Assembly: GCF_014192745.1 (NCBI RefSeq)
Contig: NZ_JACHYJ010000002.1
Location: 310,001 to 374,000 of the forward strand
DNA length: 64,000 nucleotides
DNA from: Luteimonas sp. RC10
Lineage (GTDB): Bacteria > Pseudomonadota > Gammaproteobacteria > Xanthomonadales > Xanthomonadaceae
Direction of reading: 5' to 3'
Part shown: positions 27,346 to 39,667 of the stretch, in pieces
Numbering within the stretch: position 1 is the first letter of the stretch
Layout of the letters: every line of letters begins with the position of its first letter
Translations under genes and position numbers: made by a program
The notes under the pieces: model-generated
Told to the model about the DNA's origin: nothing
Databases searched by the model: none
Seen by the model: only the letters and a program-made list of their open reading frames with translations

Positions 27346-29733
27346 TCAGTAGCGCGTCTCGAACTCCACGCCCACCGTCAGCGGCCGCAGACGCGTCGCC
27401 ATGCCGCGGACGTTGCGGGCATCGTCCGCGCCCGATTCGTTGGTCAGGTTGTCGCCGTACAGGGCCAGACTCCAGCCGGCGTCCGATTCCAGCCCCACGC
27501 GCGCGCCCGCCCACAGAATCGCATCGCCCGGCGAGCCTTGGGTCAGCGAGACCTGGCGTGCGCTGTGATAGCGCAGCCCGGCGCGGGTGACGAGTTGCAG
27601 ACCGTCGCGCACGGCATGGCGATGCTCGGCCGAGGCCCCGGCGGTCAGCCGCGGAATGTTGTAGACCGGGGTGCCCGGCGAGATGGTCGTGCCCTCGACG
27701 CGCGCGACATAGGCAGCATCGATCCACGCCGCTTCGAACTCGAAACGGGTGTCGGTGCGCGACTGCACGGTGAGCCCGAGTTCGGCGCCGCGGATCCGCG
27801 CGCCCTCCGAATTGACCAGGCCGTTGAACACGTCGGTCACGGGCACGCGGACGGGCACGTCGCGCCAGCGGCTGTCGAAGACCGCGGTCTCGAGCAGCAC
27901 CCGCCGATCGTGCAGCAGCAGCTTCGCGCCGACTTCGCTGGTCAGGATGCGGTCGGCATCGATCCTGGCGGGTAGTGCGATACCGGCCGCCTGCGCCAGC
28001 AGCACCGAGGTCACCGGCTGCAACTGGCCCGAGCGGAAGCCCTTGGCGAGGCTCGCGTAGACAGTCGCATCTGGATCCGGCTTCCACGACACGCCCAGAC
28101 GCGGATTCCAGCTGTGGAAGGTCTCGTCGAGCCCGGTCTGGGCATCGGTGGTCAACGACGTGCCGCGCACGCGATCCTCGAAGTAGCGCAGCCCCAGATT
28201 GACGCTCCACTCGGGAATGGGCAATTGCAACGTCGCATCGCCGAAGTACGCCGCACCCTCGTTGGTCTGCCGGGCGCGGCTGGGCGCGACGGCCCCGATC
28301 GCCGCGACATCGGCGCGCGCCGCGTGCCGCCGGTAGGCGCCGAGCGTCCATGACAGCGCACCGCGTCCGCGCGAGCTCCAGCGCAGCTCGTCGGTCCGCA
28401 GCGCGATGTCGATCGCGCTGGCGTAGGCGATACCCGGCAGGATCTCGCCGGCCTGCTGCTGCTCGAGGTCGGCCTGCGCATGCGTGTAGACCAGGGTCGA
28501 GGCATCGGCCTCATAGGTGCTGACCAGGTTGGACGTGGTCCAACGCGCATCGCGACTGTAGAAGTACGAGGTCTGCATCGCGTCATCGGCGGCGTAGCCG
28601 CCGCCCGGGGCATCCGAATCGAACGTCCAGTGCGCAACGTCGAGCCGCCAGCGGTCGGTGGGCAGTGCGGACAGGCGCAAGCGGCCGGTGCGCACGTGCT
28701 GGCTGTTGATGTCGTGTCGGCCGTCGCGGTTGTCGTCGACCCAGCCGGGCAGCGATTCGTCGGTGGCCACCGCACGCAACGCCAGGCGCTCGGCCACCAG
28801 CGGCAGGTTGGCCATCAGCTTGGCGCTGCGGCCGTTGCCGCCGTCGCGCACCGTCGACAGGCCGGCGGTGGCGCGCAGCGCGACGCGGTCGAAGGCCGGT
28901 GCGTTGGTCAGGATGCGGACGGTGCCGCCCATCGAGCCTTCGCCAAACAGCGTGCCCTGCGGGCCACGCAGCACCTCGACGCGGTCCAGATCGAACGCAC
29001 GCGCATCCGGGTGCCAGGGCACGGTGACGCCGGTGAACGGAATCTCGTCGAGGTAGTAGCCGTTGTCGTTGCCCCCCAGGGAACTCGACACCCCTCGAAT
29101 CTGCACCTGGGTGAAACCGCCGCCGACATCGACCGTCGATGCGCCGGGCACCGAATCGATCGCGTGGGCGGCATTCATCACGCCAGCGGCCTCGAGCTGC
29201 GCGCCACGCAGCGCGGTCACCGCCAGCGGCACGTCCAGGCTGCGCTCGGTCCGACGCCGGGCGGTCACCTGCACCTTGCCCATGTCGACCGGTGTGCGGC
29301 TCTGCGCCGGGGCCGGCTGACCCGGCGTCGCGCTCGCGCGCGGTGGCGCCGCGGTCGCCGGGGCGATGGCGACGACGCCGTCCTCGCTGACCCGGAAGTC
29401 GAAACCGCTGCCGGCGAGCAAGCGCCGCAGTGCATCGCGATCGTCCATCGCGCCGTGCACCCGGGGCGTCCTGGGGGCGGCACGCAGATCGCCGATCGCC
29501 ACGAACTGCCGGCCCGACTGCTCGGAGAACTGGATCAACGCATCCTCGAGCGCCTGCGGCGGCAGGTCGAAGACGGTCCGCGCGGCCGGCGGTTCGACGG
29601 CGCGCACCGGGCCGGACCACAACGAGACCGCCGCCAACGCCGACAGCAGCCATCGCGCGCCCGCCCCCGACCGCAGAGCGCGGGGAACGCAGGATGCCGC
29701 CCGGCGACGGTGTGCGCTCAAGCTCTCAAGCAT
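27346..29733 (-). CDS. TonB-dependent receptor with STN signalling domain (FecA-like)
   Basis: A 795-residue receptor with a signal peptide, an N-terminal secretin/TonB short domain (about residues 60-120, 'FDLPPQALEDALIQFSEQSGRQF'), a linker, a plug domain and a barrel ending in TRY. The STN domain is the part of FecA-type transducers that contacts a FecR protein in the periplasm when ligand binds. The fecR gene ends seven bases upstream and the sigma factor overlaps fecR, so the trio forms a surface-signalling system. The plug shares long identical stretches (such as GVSSSLGGNDNGYYLDEIPF) with the receptor downstream, which points to tandem duplication. Confidence 0.92.
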   Translation of the reverse strand: MLESLSAHRRRAASCVPRALRSGAGARWLLSALAAVSLWSGPVRAVEPPAARTVFDLPPQALEDALIQFSEQSGRQFVAIGDLRAAPRTPRVHGAMDDRDALRRLLAGSGFDFRVSEDGVVAIAPATAAPPRASATPGQPAPAQSRTPVDMGKVQVTARRRTERSLDVPLAVTALRGAQLEAAGVMNAAHAIDSVPGASTVDVGGGFTQVQIRGVSSSLGGNDNGYYLDEIPFTGVTVPWHPDARAFDLDRVEVLRGPQGTLFGEGSMGGTVRILTNAPAFDRVALRATAGLSTVRDGGNGRSAKLMANLPLVAERLALRAVATDESLPGWVDDNRDGRHDINSQHVRTGRLRLSALPTDRWRLDVAHWTFDSDAPGGGYAADDAMQTSYFYSRDARWTTSNLVSTYEADASTLVYTHAQADLEQQQAGEILPGIAYASAIDIALRTDELRWSSRGRGALSWTLGAYRRHAARADVAAIGAVAPSRARQTNEGAAYFGDATLQLPIPEWSVNLGLRYFEDRVRGTSLTTDAQTGLDETFHSWNPRLGVSWKPDPDATVYASLAKGFRSGQLQPVTSVLLAQAAGIALPARIDADRILTSEVGAKLLLHDRRVLLETAVFDSRWRDVPVRVPVTDVFNGLVNSEGARIRGAELGLTVQSRTDTRFEFEAAWIDAAYVARVEGTTISPGTPVYNIPRLTAGASAEHRHAVRDGLQLVTRAGLRYHSARQVSLTQGSPGDAILWAGARVGLESDAGWSLALYGDNLTNESGADDARNVRGMATRLRPLTVGVEFETRY

Positions 29734-29740
29734 CTCCCGG

Positions 29741-30895
29741 TCATTGCAGCCCCCGCGCGGTCAGCGCATCCGCGCCGCTTTGATCGGACGCGCGCGGGGC
29801 GGGTCCCGAGCGGGTCAGCACGATCCGCTCGCCATCACGTACGACCCGCAGCGACAGCGCGCGGGCGACGCTGTCGAGCCAGGCATCCAGGTCATTGGTC
29901 TGCCAGCGCCCGGTCACCTGCATCCGCGCCATGGCCTCGTCCTGCAGGACGATCGGGCGCGAGGAATAACGGTTGAGATCGGCGACCACGTTGCGCAGCG
30001 ACTCGCGCCGATAGGTCACGTTGCCGTCGAGCCAGGACAGGGTCGATGCGGGCTCGTGCGCCACCGGCGCCAGCAGCGGCCCGTTCTCGACCAGGGTCGT
30101 GCTCTGGTTCGCCGCCAGTTGCACCACCTGGTGGGCCGCGCCGCCGTCGACCCGCAGGTCGGTCACCTGCACGCGGCCCTCGGTGACCGACACGCGCTCG
30201 CCCTCGGCCCGACGCGCGACCACGAAACGCGTGCCCAGCGCCTGGGCCATCGCGCCACCGGCGCGGACCTCGAACGGCCGCGCCGGATCCTTGGCGACCG
30301 AAAAATAGGCCTGCCCACGGACCAGTTCCACCTGCCGCCGCTGGCTGCTGTACTGCACGACAATCTCGCTACCGGCGTCGAGATCGATGCGAGAGCCGTC
30401 GGCGAGCGTCGTCTGTCGCGGTGTGCCGACCGCGGCGACGAGGTGCATTTCGGACCCGGCCTGTGGCGCATCGGCACGCCACAGGCCCACGGTCACGGCG
30501 ACCGCGGCGACGCTGGCGGCCAGCGCCGCCCACGCCCCGGCACGGCGACCGCGATGGCCCGCGCGCGCCGTGCGCACCGACGACCGTGGCCGGAACGTGG
30601 CCTCGGTGACCGCCGGGGTGATCGCGGCGCGCGCCGCGTCATCGCCCGCAACCGGGGCGACGCGGGGCGCCTGCGCCTCGCGCGCGGCCTGGACGCGGTC
30701 GGGGTCGACATCCGCGGCGGCCTCCCAGAGCAGATCGATATCGGCGAAGGCCTGCGCATGCAGCGGCGAGGCCTCCATCCAGGCATTCCAGGCATCGACG
30801 TCGGCGTCGCTCAGGTCGTGCTCGCCCAGCCGGATGAGCCAGGTCGCGGCCTCTTCGAGCGCCTGGGCGCGGCGTGCGGCGGTGGCGTCATGCAT
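29741..30895 (-). CDS. FecR-family anti-sigma/sigma regulator
   Basis: A 384-residue single-pass membrane protein. The N-terminal cytoplasmic part (residues about 1-60, with 'ATWLIRLGEHDLSDADVDAWNAWMEASPLHAQAFADIDLLW') is the DUF4880/FecR-N domain. A membrane helix lies at about 120-138 and the periplasmic FecR domain after it ('TTLADGSRIDLDAGSEIVV', 'RGQAYFSVAKDPARPFEV'). It should hold or activate the ECF sigma factor in response to the STN receptor. The start ATG at 30895 overlaps the sigma gene stop by eight bases; the ATG at 30967 lies inside the sigma gene and is less likely. Confidence 0.92.
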   Translation of the reverse strand: MHDATAARRAQALEEAATWLIRLGEHDLSDADVDAWNAWMEASPLHAQAFADIDLLWEAAADVDPDRVQAAREAQAPRVAPVAGDDAARAAITPAVTEATFRPRSSVRTARAGHRGRRAGAWAALAASVAAVAVTVGLWRADAPQAGSEMHLVAAVGTPRQTTLADGSRIDLDAGSEIVVQYSSQRRQVELVRGQAYFSVAKDPARPFEVRAGGAMAQALGTRFVVARRAEGERVSVTEGRVQVTDLRVDGGAAHQVVQLAANQSTTLVENGPLLAPVAHEPASTLSWLDGNVTYRRESLRNVVADLNRYSSRPIVLQDEAMARMQVTGRWQTNDLDAWLDSVARALSLRVVRDGERIVLTRSGPAPRASDQSGADALTARGLQ

Positions 30896-31490
30896 GGTCG
30901 TCGCCCTCCGCATCGTCCCTGAGTTCATCGAAGCGCAGCTGGCACAGCGCCAGCGCGCGCGCGACATGGATCCGCACCATCCGGTCGGTCAGGTTCAGAC
31001 GCTCTCCCGCTTCCTTGAAACTGCATTGCTCCATCCGCACCAGGCGGAAGGCCTCGGCGCACTTCTCCGGCAGCTCGGCGAGCACGGCCGGCAGCCGCTC
31101 CACCACCCGCCGGGCACGCGCAGAGCGTTCGGGATCGGTGCCCGGGTCGGGCCACAGCTCCAGCCCGTCCGGCTCGGGGAGTTCGGTGTAGGCGCGTCGC
31201 CGCAGCAGGTCGGTGGCCAGGTTCTGCGCGATCTTGAACAGCAGCGCGCGCTGGAAACTGACCACCTGCGCATTGCCCAGATGCAGCAGCCGGGCGTAGG
31301 CCTCCTGCGCGACCTCGCGCGCGTCCTCGTAGGACCCCAGCCGGTGCTGCAGCGAGCGGACCAGGGTCGTGTTGAGGTTGCGCACGAGTTCGGCCGCATC
31401 GAGCGTGCCGGGTGCAGGCCGGCCCGCCGGCGACGCAGCAGGCGCGTCGGGCTCGGGCAAGCGGTCGATCGGGTGACGGACGGACTCCAT
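30888..31490 (-). CDS. ECF RNA polymerase sigma factor (FecI-like)
   Basis: A 200-residue sigma-70 family protein with region 2 (about residues 30-95, 'REVAQEAYARLLHLGNAQVVSFQRALLFKIAQNLATDLLRRR') and region 4 (about 130-185, 'LPEKCAEAFRLVRMEQCSFKEAGERLNLTDRMV'). No region 3 or 1.1 is present, as in ECF factors. ATG at 31490 is chosen as the start because it precedes the conserved region by a short disordered stretch; an upstream in-frame ATG at 31640 adds unlike sequence. It overlaps fecR and heads the receptor/peptidase operon, which it probably transcribes. Confidence 0.92.
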   Translation of the reverse strand: MESVRHPIDRLPEPDAPAASPAGRPAPGTLDAAELVRNLNTTLVRSLQHRLGSYEDAREVAQEAYARLLHLGNAQVVSFQRALLFKIAQNLATDLLRRRAYTELPEPDGLELWPDPGTDPERSARARRVVERLPAVLAELPEKCAEAFRLVRMEQCSFKEAGERLNLTDRMVRIHVARALALCQLRFDELRDDAEGDDHA

Positions 31491-31694
31491 GGATGCCTGG
31501 ACGAACCAGCCCTGCAAAAGTGAAATGCGTGGCCTGCATCCGGCAAACCGATGAACCCTCGCCCGCATCATGGCAAGCCGCGAGGCTGTGGACAATCGGC
31601 GCGCGCAGCGGTGGGCAGCGGGCCGTCGCCGGCGGTCCATCGCGCCTGTGGCGGCCGGGCCCTCGCCGGCCGCGACGCCCCAGCGGCCAGCCGC

Positions 31695-32750
31695 TCAGGG
31701 CTTGAACGTGAACCCGCTGCGCGCCGAATCCAGGTGCAGCGTCGGCACGGCGACATCGCCCAACCTGACCTCCAGGCCGCCGTGGCCGTCATCGACGAAA
31801 CGCAGTGCATGGGCATCGGGTTGGGCGGCGAACAGCCGGTTCAACACCGCCCAGTCGAACCGCGCCGCCGTCTCCAGCGTCGTGCCGCGGGGCGAGCGCC
31901 AATACAGGGTCATCTCCCTGGGCACGGCCCGCGACTGGGCGATCCCCTGCCCCACCCAGGGACGCAGCATGATCTCGCGCTCGCCGTTGAAGTACTCGGT
32001 GATCACCTGGTAGAGCTCGGCATCGGGGCTGGGCGGCTCGAACACCGGGGCCCAGTCGTAGCGTTGCTGGTAGTCCAGCCACGGTTGCGCCGAGGCGCTG
32101 GGCATCCTCTGTGCCCGCATCTGCGCTCGGGTCACCGAGATGGTCGAAAACAGCGCGTCCGCGTAGCGCGCATCGTCCTCGACCGGCTCGGCCCGGAACG
32201 TGCCGACCTGGACCTGCTGGGCGCCGTAGCGCACCCAGACCGCGACCAGGCCCTCGGGCGCAAAACCGAACACCAGCCCGCGCATCGGGTAGTAGCTCAT
32301 GCCGAAGCGATTGAACTGCCGCGCGTAGTCCGGCACCTGGCGCACGTCGATATAGGGCTGGAGCGGCTGATCGCTGGAATCGGACTCGCTGTTGGGATAG
32401 GCCCGGTAGGCCAGGGTTTCCATCAGCGCGCGCGGGAAGGTCGCATCCAGGCGGTAGAAGGTGTCGTCGTAGCGGGCGTAGTAGACGATCTGCGCGCCCA
32501 CCGGAATGCCGCGATCCTCGCCGGCGCCCTTTCCCGACTGGCCCCAGGTGCCGGAACTGCTGCCGTAGGGCAGTGCGACCTGGCGGCCATCGAGCAGTCC
32601 GACATGGCCTTCGACCGGCGTGACCAGGTAGGGATTGTCGGGATGCGACAGGTCGATGCCGAACGACGGCAGCGGCGGGTCTTTCGCGTCGGCCTGGCAG
32701 CCTGCGCACAGGGTGGCAACGATGGCGAGGGCGGCGGGGAACAGGCGCAT
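31695..32750 (-). CDS. DUF2931-like lipoprotein
   Basis: A 351-residue protein with a lipoprotein signal (lipobox LCAGC, cysteine at about residue 18). The body resembles DUF2931, with 'RGIPVGAQIVYYARYDDTFYRLDATFP' and 'GLVFGFAPEGLVAVWVRYG...VGTF' as the recognisable parts, then an extra C-terminal domain of about 150 residues. DUF2931 proteins are reported as possible immunity proteins in some type VI loci, but no effector gene is adjacent here. The upstream hairpin at 32885-32913 separates it from purA, so it is likely a single-gene unit. Confidence 0.65.
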   Translation of the reverse strand: MRLFPAALAIVATLCAGCQADAKDPPLPSFGIDLSHPDNPYLVTPVEGHVGLLDGRQVALPYGSSSGTWGQSGKGAGEDRGIPVGAQIVYYARYDDTFYRLDATFPRALMETLAYRAYPNSESDSSDQPLQPYIDVRQVPDYARQFNRFGMSYYPMRGLVFGFAPEGLVAVWVRYGAQQVQVGTFRAEPVEDDARYADALFSTISVTRAQMRAQRMPSASAQPWLDYQQRYDWAPVFEPPSPDAELYQVITEYFNGEREIMLRPWVGQGIAQSRAVPREMTLYWRSPRGTTLETAARFDWAVLNRLFAAQPDAHALRFVDDGHGGLEVRLGDVAVPTLHLDSARSGFTFKP

Positions 32751-32884
32751 GGCGATCTCGGCAGCAGACGATGGCCGCCGGAACCGGCGGGCCTGCCGCA
32801 TCGTTGCCTCGGGCGTCGCTGCGCGCAAGCCCGTCGCGGACCGGGCGCCTGCCCGCCAGGCGACTGCACGCTGCGCCCGGATAC

Positions 32885-32913
32885 GACACGGCCCGGACAT
32901 GCCGGGCCGTGTC
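32885..32913 (-). terminator. Terminator hairpin after purA
   Basis: A 12-base perfect stem (GACACGGCCCGG / CCGGGCCGTGTC) with loop ACATG begins 19 bases after the purA stop. The T-tract on the minus strand is weak, so it may act as an RNA-stabilising or leaky terminator. Confidence 0.65.
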
Positions 32914-32932
32914 GGTCATGCCGCGTCCGCGA

Positions 32933-35524
<2,592 letters not shown>

Positions 35525-35528
<4 letters not shown>

Positions 35529-36685
35529 CGGGAGCCTCCATCACGCGGCGGGCGCGGCAGCTGCGAGGACCGCGCGGGCGCCGGGGCGGCCTCACGGGTG
35601 GCCTCGACGGTCGGCGACAGCACCTCGGGCGGAACCAGCGACGGCGCCGGCTGGGACGAGCCGCCACCGCCGGCCATCGGCACGTAGATCAGCTGGCGGC
35701 CGTCACCGCCGACCACGGTGCGGTTCTTGGCGAGTACCTGCTGCACGGTGTCGAGCCACAGGCGCTTGCGGGTCACCTCGGGCACCTTGGCGTACTCCTC
35801 GACCAGCAGCGAGAAGCGGGTCGCGTCACCGGTGGCGCGGGCGATCTCGGCGGTCTTGTAGCCCTCGGCCTGGGCGCGGATACGCGCGGCCTCACCGCGT
35901 GCCTCGGGCACGATCTTGGCGGCGTAGGCGCCGGCTTCCTTGACCAGCTGCTCGTTCATCTGCTGGGCGCTGTTGACCTCGTCGAAGGCCGGCTTGACCT
36001 CTTCGGGCGGACGCGCGTCCTGCAGGTTGAGCTCGGTGACCGCCAGGCCCGTCTGATAGCTGTTGAGCGAGGCCTGCAGCGATTCCTGCGCCGCGGTCGA
36101 CAACGGACCACGGGCATTGAGCGCGGCGTCGAGGTTGGCACGGCCGATCTGTTCGCGCACCGCGCTGACCGCGGTCTGCTCGAGCATCTCGCGCGCGTTG
36201 CGGGTGCCGTAGAGGTACTTGATCGGATCGCCGACCCGGTACTGCACGTTGAACGACACCACGACGATGTTCTCGTCGCGGGTCAGCACCGGCACGGTGT
36301 TGCTGTAGGACTGCACCGTGGTCGCATCGACCTTGGTCACGCGCTCGATCGGCCAGGGCAGCTTGAAGTTCGGACCCGGGCCCATGACACGCGCGGCCTG
36401 GCCGAAACGCAGCACCACGCCGCGCTGCTGTTCGCCGACCAGCACGAAGCAGTTGAGCAACACGATGACCACCAGCGCCACGGCGACCCAGCGCAGCGGG
36501 TTGCCGCCACCGCCTCCGCCGAACAGGCCGCGTAGCTGGTCGATCAGGCCGTCGAACGCACCGCCACCGCGACCACGGCGGCCGCCGTTGCGGCGCGGCG
36601 GCCAGGGATTGCGGTCGCCGCCGCCGGATCCGCGACGGTCCGGTGACTCGTTGTCCTTGTTCTTGCCGGGAATGTTCCAGGCCAT
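35525..36685 (-). CDS. hflK: HflK, FtsH regulator subunit
   Basis: A 386-residue partner of HflC. The N-terminus is a Gly/Arg-rich cytoplasmic segment, followed by one membrane helix (about 66-84, WVAVALVVIVLLNCFVLV), the band-7 domain and a Pro/Ala-rich tail. 'GEQQRGVVLRFGQ' and 'EEVKPAFDEVNSAQQ' are HflK hallmarks. The start MAWNIPGK at 36685 is the usual one; the longer frame is a shadow. It is 196 bases downstream of hflX and overlaps hflC. Confidence 0.96.
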
Positions 36686-36881
36686 GCCTGCTCCAGTTTC
36701 GGGCGCGCAGCCTGCGTCGGCGACGGCGCGGGGATTGCATAGTCTAACCGGCTCCCGGGCTGCGGACGCCACGGCGCCAGCAGGAAACACGGTCGTCGAT
36801 GTCGGAAAAACGCGGGGAAGATCAGGGAAAGAGCGTGATGGATGCGCCTGCGCGGGGCACACCCACGACCTGCGCCCCAGA

Positions 36882-38204
36882 TCAGATGGTGTCGGGATCG
36901 TCGGCAGGCAAGAGCGCGCGCAACGGGGCGCCCTCGGGCTGCGCGGCCAGGCGCGCAGCATCGGCATGCGCCAGATCGACCTGCAGCCGCCAACCACCGG
37001 CCTCCTCGGCCGCTTCCTCGCGCACTGCCTCGAGCGCGTGCAGGCGCGCGCGCAAGCGGCCGGCCTCGGGCGGCAACGCCACGCGACCGACGATGCGGCG
37101 CATGCCCAAGCGGCGCGCCAGTGCCTGCGACAGCAGGTCCAGGCCGAGTCCGTCGCGTGCGGAGATCCACACCGCCTCGCGCACGGCATCGTCGGCGAGC
37201 GCCGCCGGGTCCATGTCGTAGCGCGGTGTGGCGCCGTCGATGCGGTCGATCTTGTTGAACACCAGCAACTGCGGCAGCTCACCGGCACCGATCTCGCCGA
37301 GCACCGCGTCGACCTGGGCGATGCGCGCGTTGCGCAGCGGATCGGCGGCATCGATGACGTGCAGCAGCAGGTCGGCCTCGCGCGCCTCGCTCAGCGTGGA
37401 GCGGAATGCGGCGACGAGTTCGTGCGGCAGGTCGCGGACGAAGCCGACGGTGTCGGCGAGCACGATCGCCCCGCCCGACAGGTCGACCCGGCGCACGGTC
37501 GGATCCAGGGTCGCGAACAACTGGTCGGCCGCGTAGGCATCCGCGCCGCTGAGCGTGTTGAACAGCGTCGACTTGCCGGCGTTGGTGTAGCCGACCAGCG
37601 CGACGCGCGGCAGTTCGCTGCGCACGCGCGCGCGGCGCATCTGGGTGCGCTGCACCTCGACCTTGCCCAGCCTGGCCTGCAACTGCTCGACCCGCTTCTG
37701 CAGCAGGCGGCGGTCGGTCTCGAGCTGGGTCTCGCCGGGGCCGCGCAGGCCGATCGAACCACCGCGCTGGCGCTCCAGGTGGGTCCAGCCGCGCACCAGG
37801 CGCGTGGCCATGTGGCGCAGCTGGGCCAGTTCGACCTGCAGCTTGCCTTCGTGGCTGCGCGCGCGCTGGGCGAAGATGTCGAGGATCAGTCCGGTGCGGT
37901 CGACCACGCGCCGCTCGAGCGCACGCTCGAGGTTGCGCTCCTGGCCGGGCGAGAGCCGGTGGTTGACCAGGATCAGGTCGGCGCCGCTGGCCTCGGCGGC
38001 AGCCTTGACCTCTTCCAGCTTGCCGCTGCCGATCAGCGTGGCCGCATTGGGGCGGTCGATGCGCGCGGCGATCACCATGGCGACATGGGCACCGGCCGAG
38101 CGCGCGAGCTCGGAGAATTCCTCGAGCACGCCTTCGTCGGCCGGGCCGTGTGCGTGGGGCTGGATCAGCAGCGCGTTTTCACCCTTTCGGGAGCGTTCGA
38201 ACAA
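36882..38204 (-). CDS. hflX: GTPase HflX
   Basis: A 440-residue ribosome-associated GTPase that splits stalled or heat-damaged 70S ribosomes. The N-terminal HflX domain and coiled coil run to about residue 195, including the glycine-rich GSIGLRGPGETQLE. The G domain follows, with P-loop GYTNAGKS at 205-212, DTVGFVRDLP (G3) and NKID (G4). It lies 20 bases after hfq, as in E. coli, and is likely co-transcribed. Confidence 0.97.
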   Translation of the reverse strand: MFERSRKGENALLIQPHAHGPADEGVLEEFSELARSAGAHVAMVIAARIDRPNAATLIGSGKLEEVKAAAEASGADLILVNHRLSPGQERNLERALERRVVDRTGLILDIFAQRARSHEGKLQVELAQLRHMATRLVRGWTHLERQRGGSIGLRGPGETQLETDRRLLQKRVEQLQARLGKVEVQRTQMRRARVRSELPRVALVGYTNAGKSTLFNTLSGADAYAADQLFATLDPTVRRVDLSGGAIVLADTVGFVRDLPHELVAAFRSTLSEAREADLLLHVIDAADPLRNARIAQVDAVLGEIGAGELPQLLVFNKIDRIDGATPRYDMDPAALADDAVREAVWISARDGLGLDLLSQALARRLGMRRIVGRVALPPEAGRLRARLHALEAVREEAAEEAGGWRLQVDLAHADAARLAAQPEGAPLRALLPADDPDTI

Positions 38205-38224
38205 GCGGGGTCAGACCTCTGGGT

Positions 38225-38503
38225 TCATTCGGGCTGTTCGGCGGCGTCGTCGCCCGCACCATTCGCGGACTCGACAAAACCGCCACCGGGCGCCACACGC
38301 ACGTTGCGCGCCGGCACCACGGTCGAGATCGCATGCTTGTAGACCATCTGGCTCACGGTGTTGCGCAGCAACACCACGAATTGGTCGAACGACTCGATCG
38401 TGCCCTGCAGTTTGATGCCGTTGACGAGGTAAATCGAGACCGGTACGCGCTCACGGCGCAGTGCGTTCAGGAAAGGATCCTGCAAGGACTGTCCCTTGGA
38501 CAT
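38225..38503 (-). CDS. hfq: RNA chaperone Hfq
   Basis: A 92-residue Sm-like protein that forms a hexamer and pairs small RNAs with mRNAs. The Sm1 part ([36 protein letters not shown]) and the Sm2 motif YKHAIST are intact; the 20-residue C-terminal tail is acidic and Gly/Ala-rich. It sits between miaA and hflX as in most gammaproteobacteria. The 155-base gap from miaA probably holds its promoter. Confidence 0.98.
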   Translation of the reverse strand: MSKGQSLQDPFLNALRRERVPVSIYLVNGIKLQGTIESFDQFVVLLRNTVSQMVYKHAISTVVPARNVRVAPGGGFVESANGAGDDAAEQPE

Positions 38504-38658
38504 CGTGTTCCCCAGCTTGGTTATTGTTGTCGGGCGCTGGCCCGTCGACGCCACTCCCCCGCGACGCGACCCGCCGATGTTACACAACCCTCGCCTCGCG
38601 CGTACGGGACGGTTCGTCTTGAGCGGCGGGTCCGGGCGCGCGATACCGCCCCGGCGCC

Positions 38659-39645
38659 TCAGCCGCCCGCTGTCGTGGGCGCCGGGTGCGCGGCCAATGC
38701 CTGGTCCACCGCGGCATCGAGCGCGGCGCGCTCGCGCACCGGGTCGAACCAGCGCACCTGGCTGCGCCCACGCAGCCAGGTGAACTGGCGCTTGGCCAGT
38801 TGCCGGGTCGCGGCAATCGCGCGCTCGCGCATCGACGCCAGATCCCCCAGCCCGTCCAGGTACTCCCAGGCCTGGCGGTAGCCGACGGCGCGGATCGCCG
38901 GCAACGCCAGCGGCGCGGGATGGGCACGCAGCGGTGGCATGGCACGCAGCGCGCGAACCTCGTCGAGGAAGCCGGCAGCGAGCATCGCATCGAAGCGTGC
39001 GGCGATCCGCGCATGCAGCTCGGCGCGTTCGGGCGGCGCGATCGCCAACTGCAGCACGCGCGCCGGAAACGGCGGCGCCTCGGACGGGCGGCGCTGCCAG
39101 TCGCTGATCGGCACGCCGCTCAGGCGATGCACTTCGAGCGCGCGCTGGATGCGCTGCGGATCGCCCGGCCCGATCCGCGCCGCGGCGTCCGGATCGACCG
39201 CCGCAAGCTGAGCATGCAACGCCGGCCAGCCAAGTGTGGCGGCCTGCGCGGCGATCTCCGCCCGCACGGCCGGGTCGGCGGCCGGCATCGGCGACAGGCC
39301 TTCGAGCAGCGCGGCAAAGTACAGCCCGGTGCCGCCGGCGAGGATCGGCAGCCGGCCGCGCGCGAGGATGTCCTCGATCGCGCGGCGGGCATCGACGGCG
39401 AACTCGGCCGCCGAATAGGTCTGCCACGGATCGCGCAGGTCGAGCATGTGATGCGCGACGCGAGCGCGTTCGGCGGCATCGGGCTTGGCCGCACCGATCG
39501 AAAGGCCGCGATACACCAGCGCCGAGTCGACGCTGACGATCTCGCCGCCCAGGCGTTCGGCCAGGGCCAGCGCCAGCGCCGACTTGCCCGAGGCGGTCGG
39601 GCCCATCAGCGCGATCGCCCAGGGCCGGACGTCGCCGACGTTCAT
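38659..39645 (-). CDS. miaA: tRNA dimethylallyltransferase
   Basis: A 328-residue enzyme that adds a dimethylallyl group to A37 of tRNAs reading UNN codons. The P-loop GPTASGKS is at residues 15-22, followed by '[19 protein letters not shown]' and '[15 protein letters not shown]'. ATG at 39645 matches the family start; an ATG nine bases upstream is possible. It precedes hfq, as in E. coli, and follows an amino acid permease gene by 22 bases. Confidence 0.97.
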   Translation of the reverse strand: MNVGDVRPWAIALMGPTASGKSALALALAERLGGEIVSVDSALVYRGLSIGAAKPDAAERARVAHHMLDLRDPWQTYSAAEFAVDARRAIEDILARGRLPILAGGTGLYFAALLEGLSPMPAADPAVRAEIAAQAATLGWPALHAQLAAVDPDAAARIGPGDPQRIQRALEVHRLSGVPISDWQRRPSEAPPFPARVLQLAIAPPERAELHARIAARFDAMLAAGFLDEVRALRAMPPLRAHPAPLALPAIRAVGYRQAWEYLDGLGDLASMRERAIAATRQLAKRQFTWLRGRSQVRWFDPVRERAALDAAVDQALAAHPAPTTAGG

Positions 39646-39667
39646 CGCGTGCAGATGCGCGCGGGCC

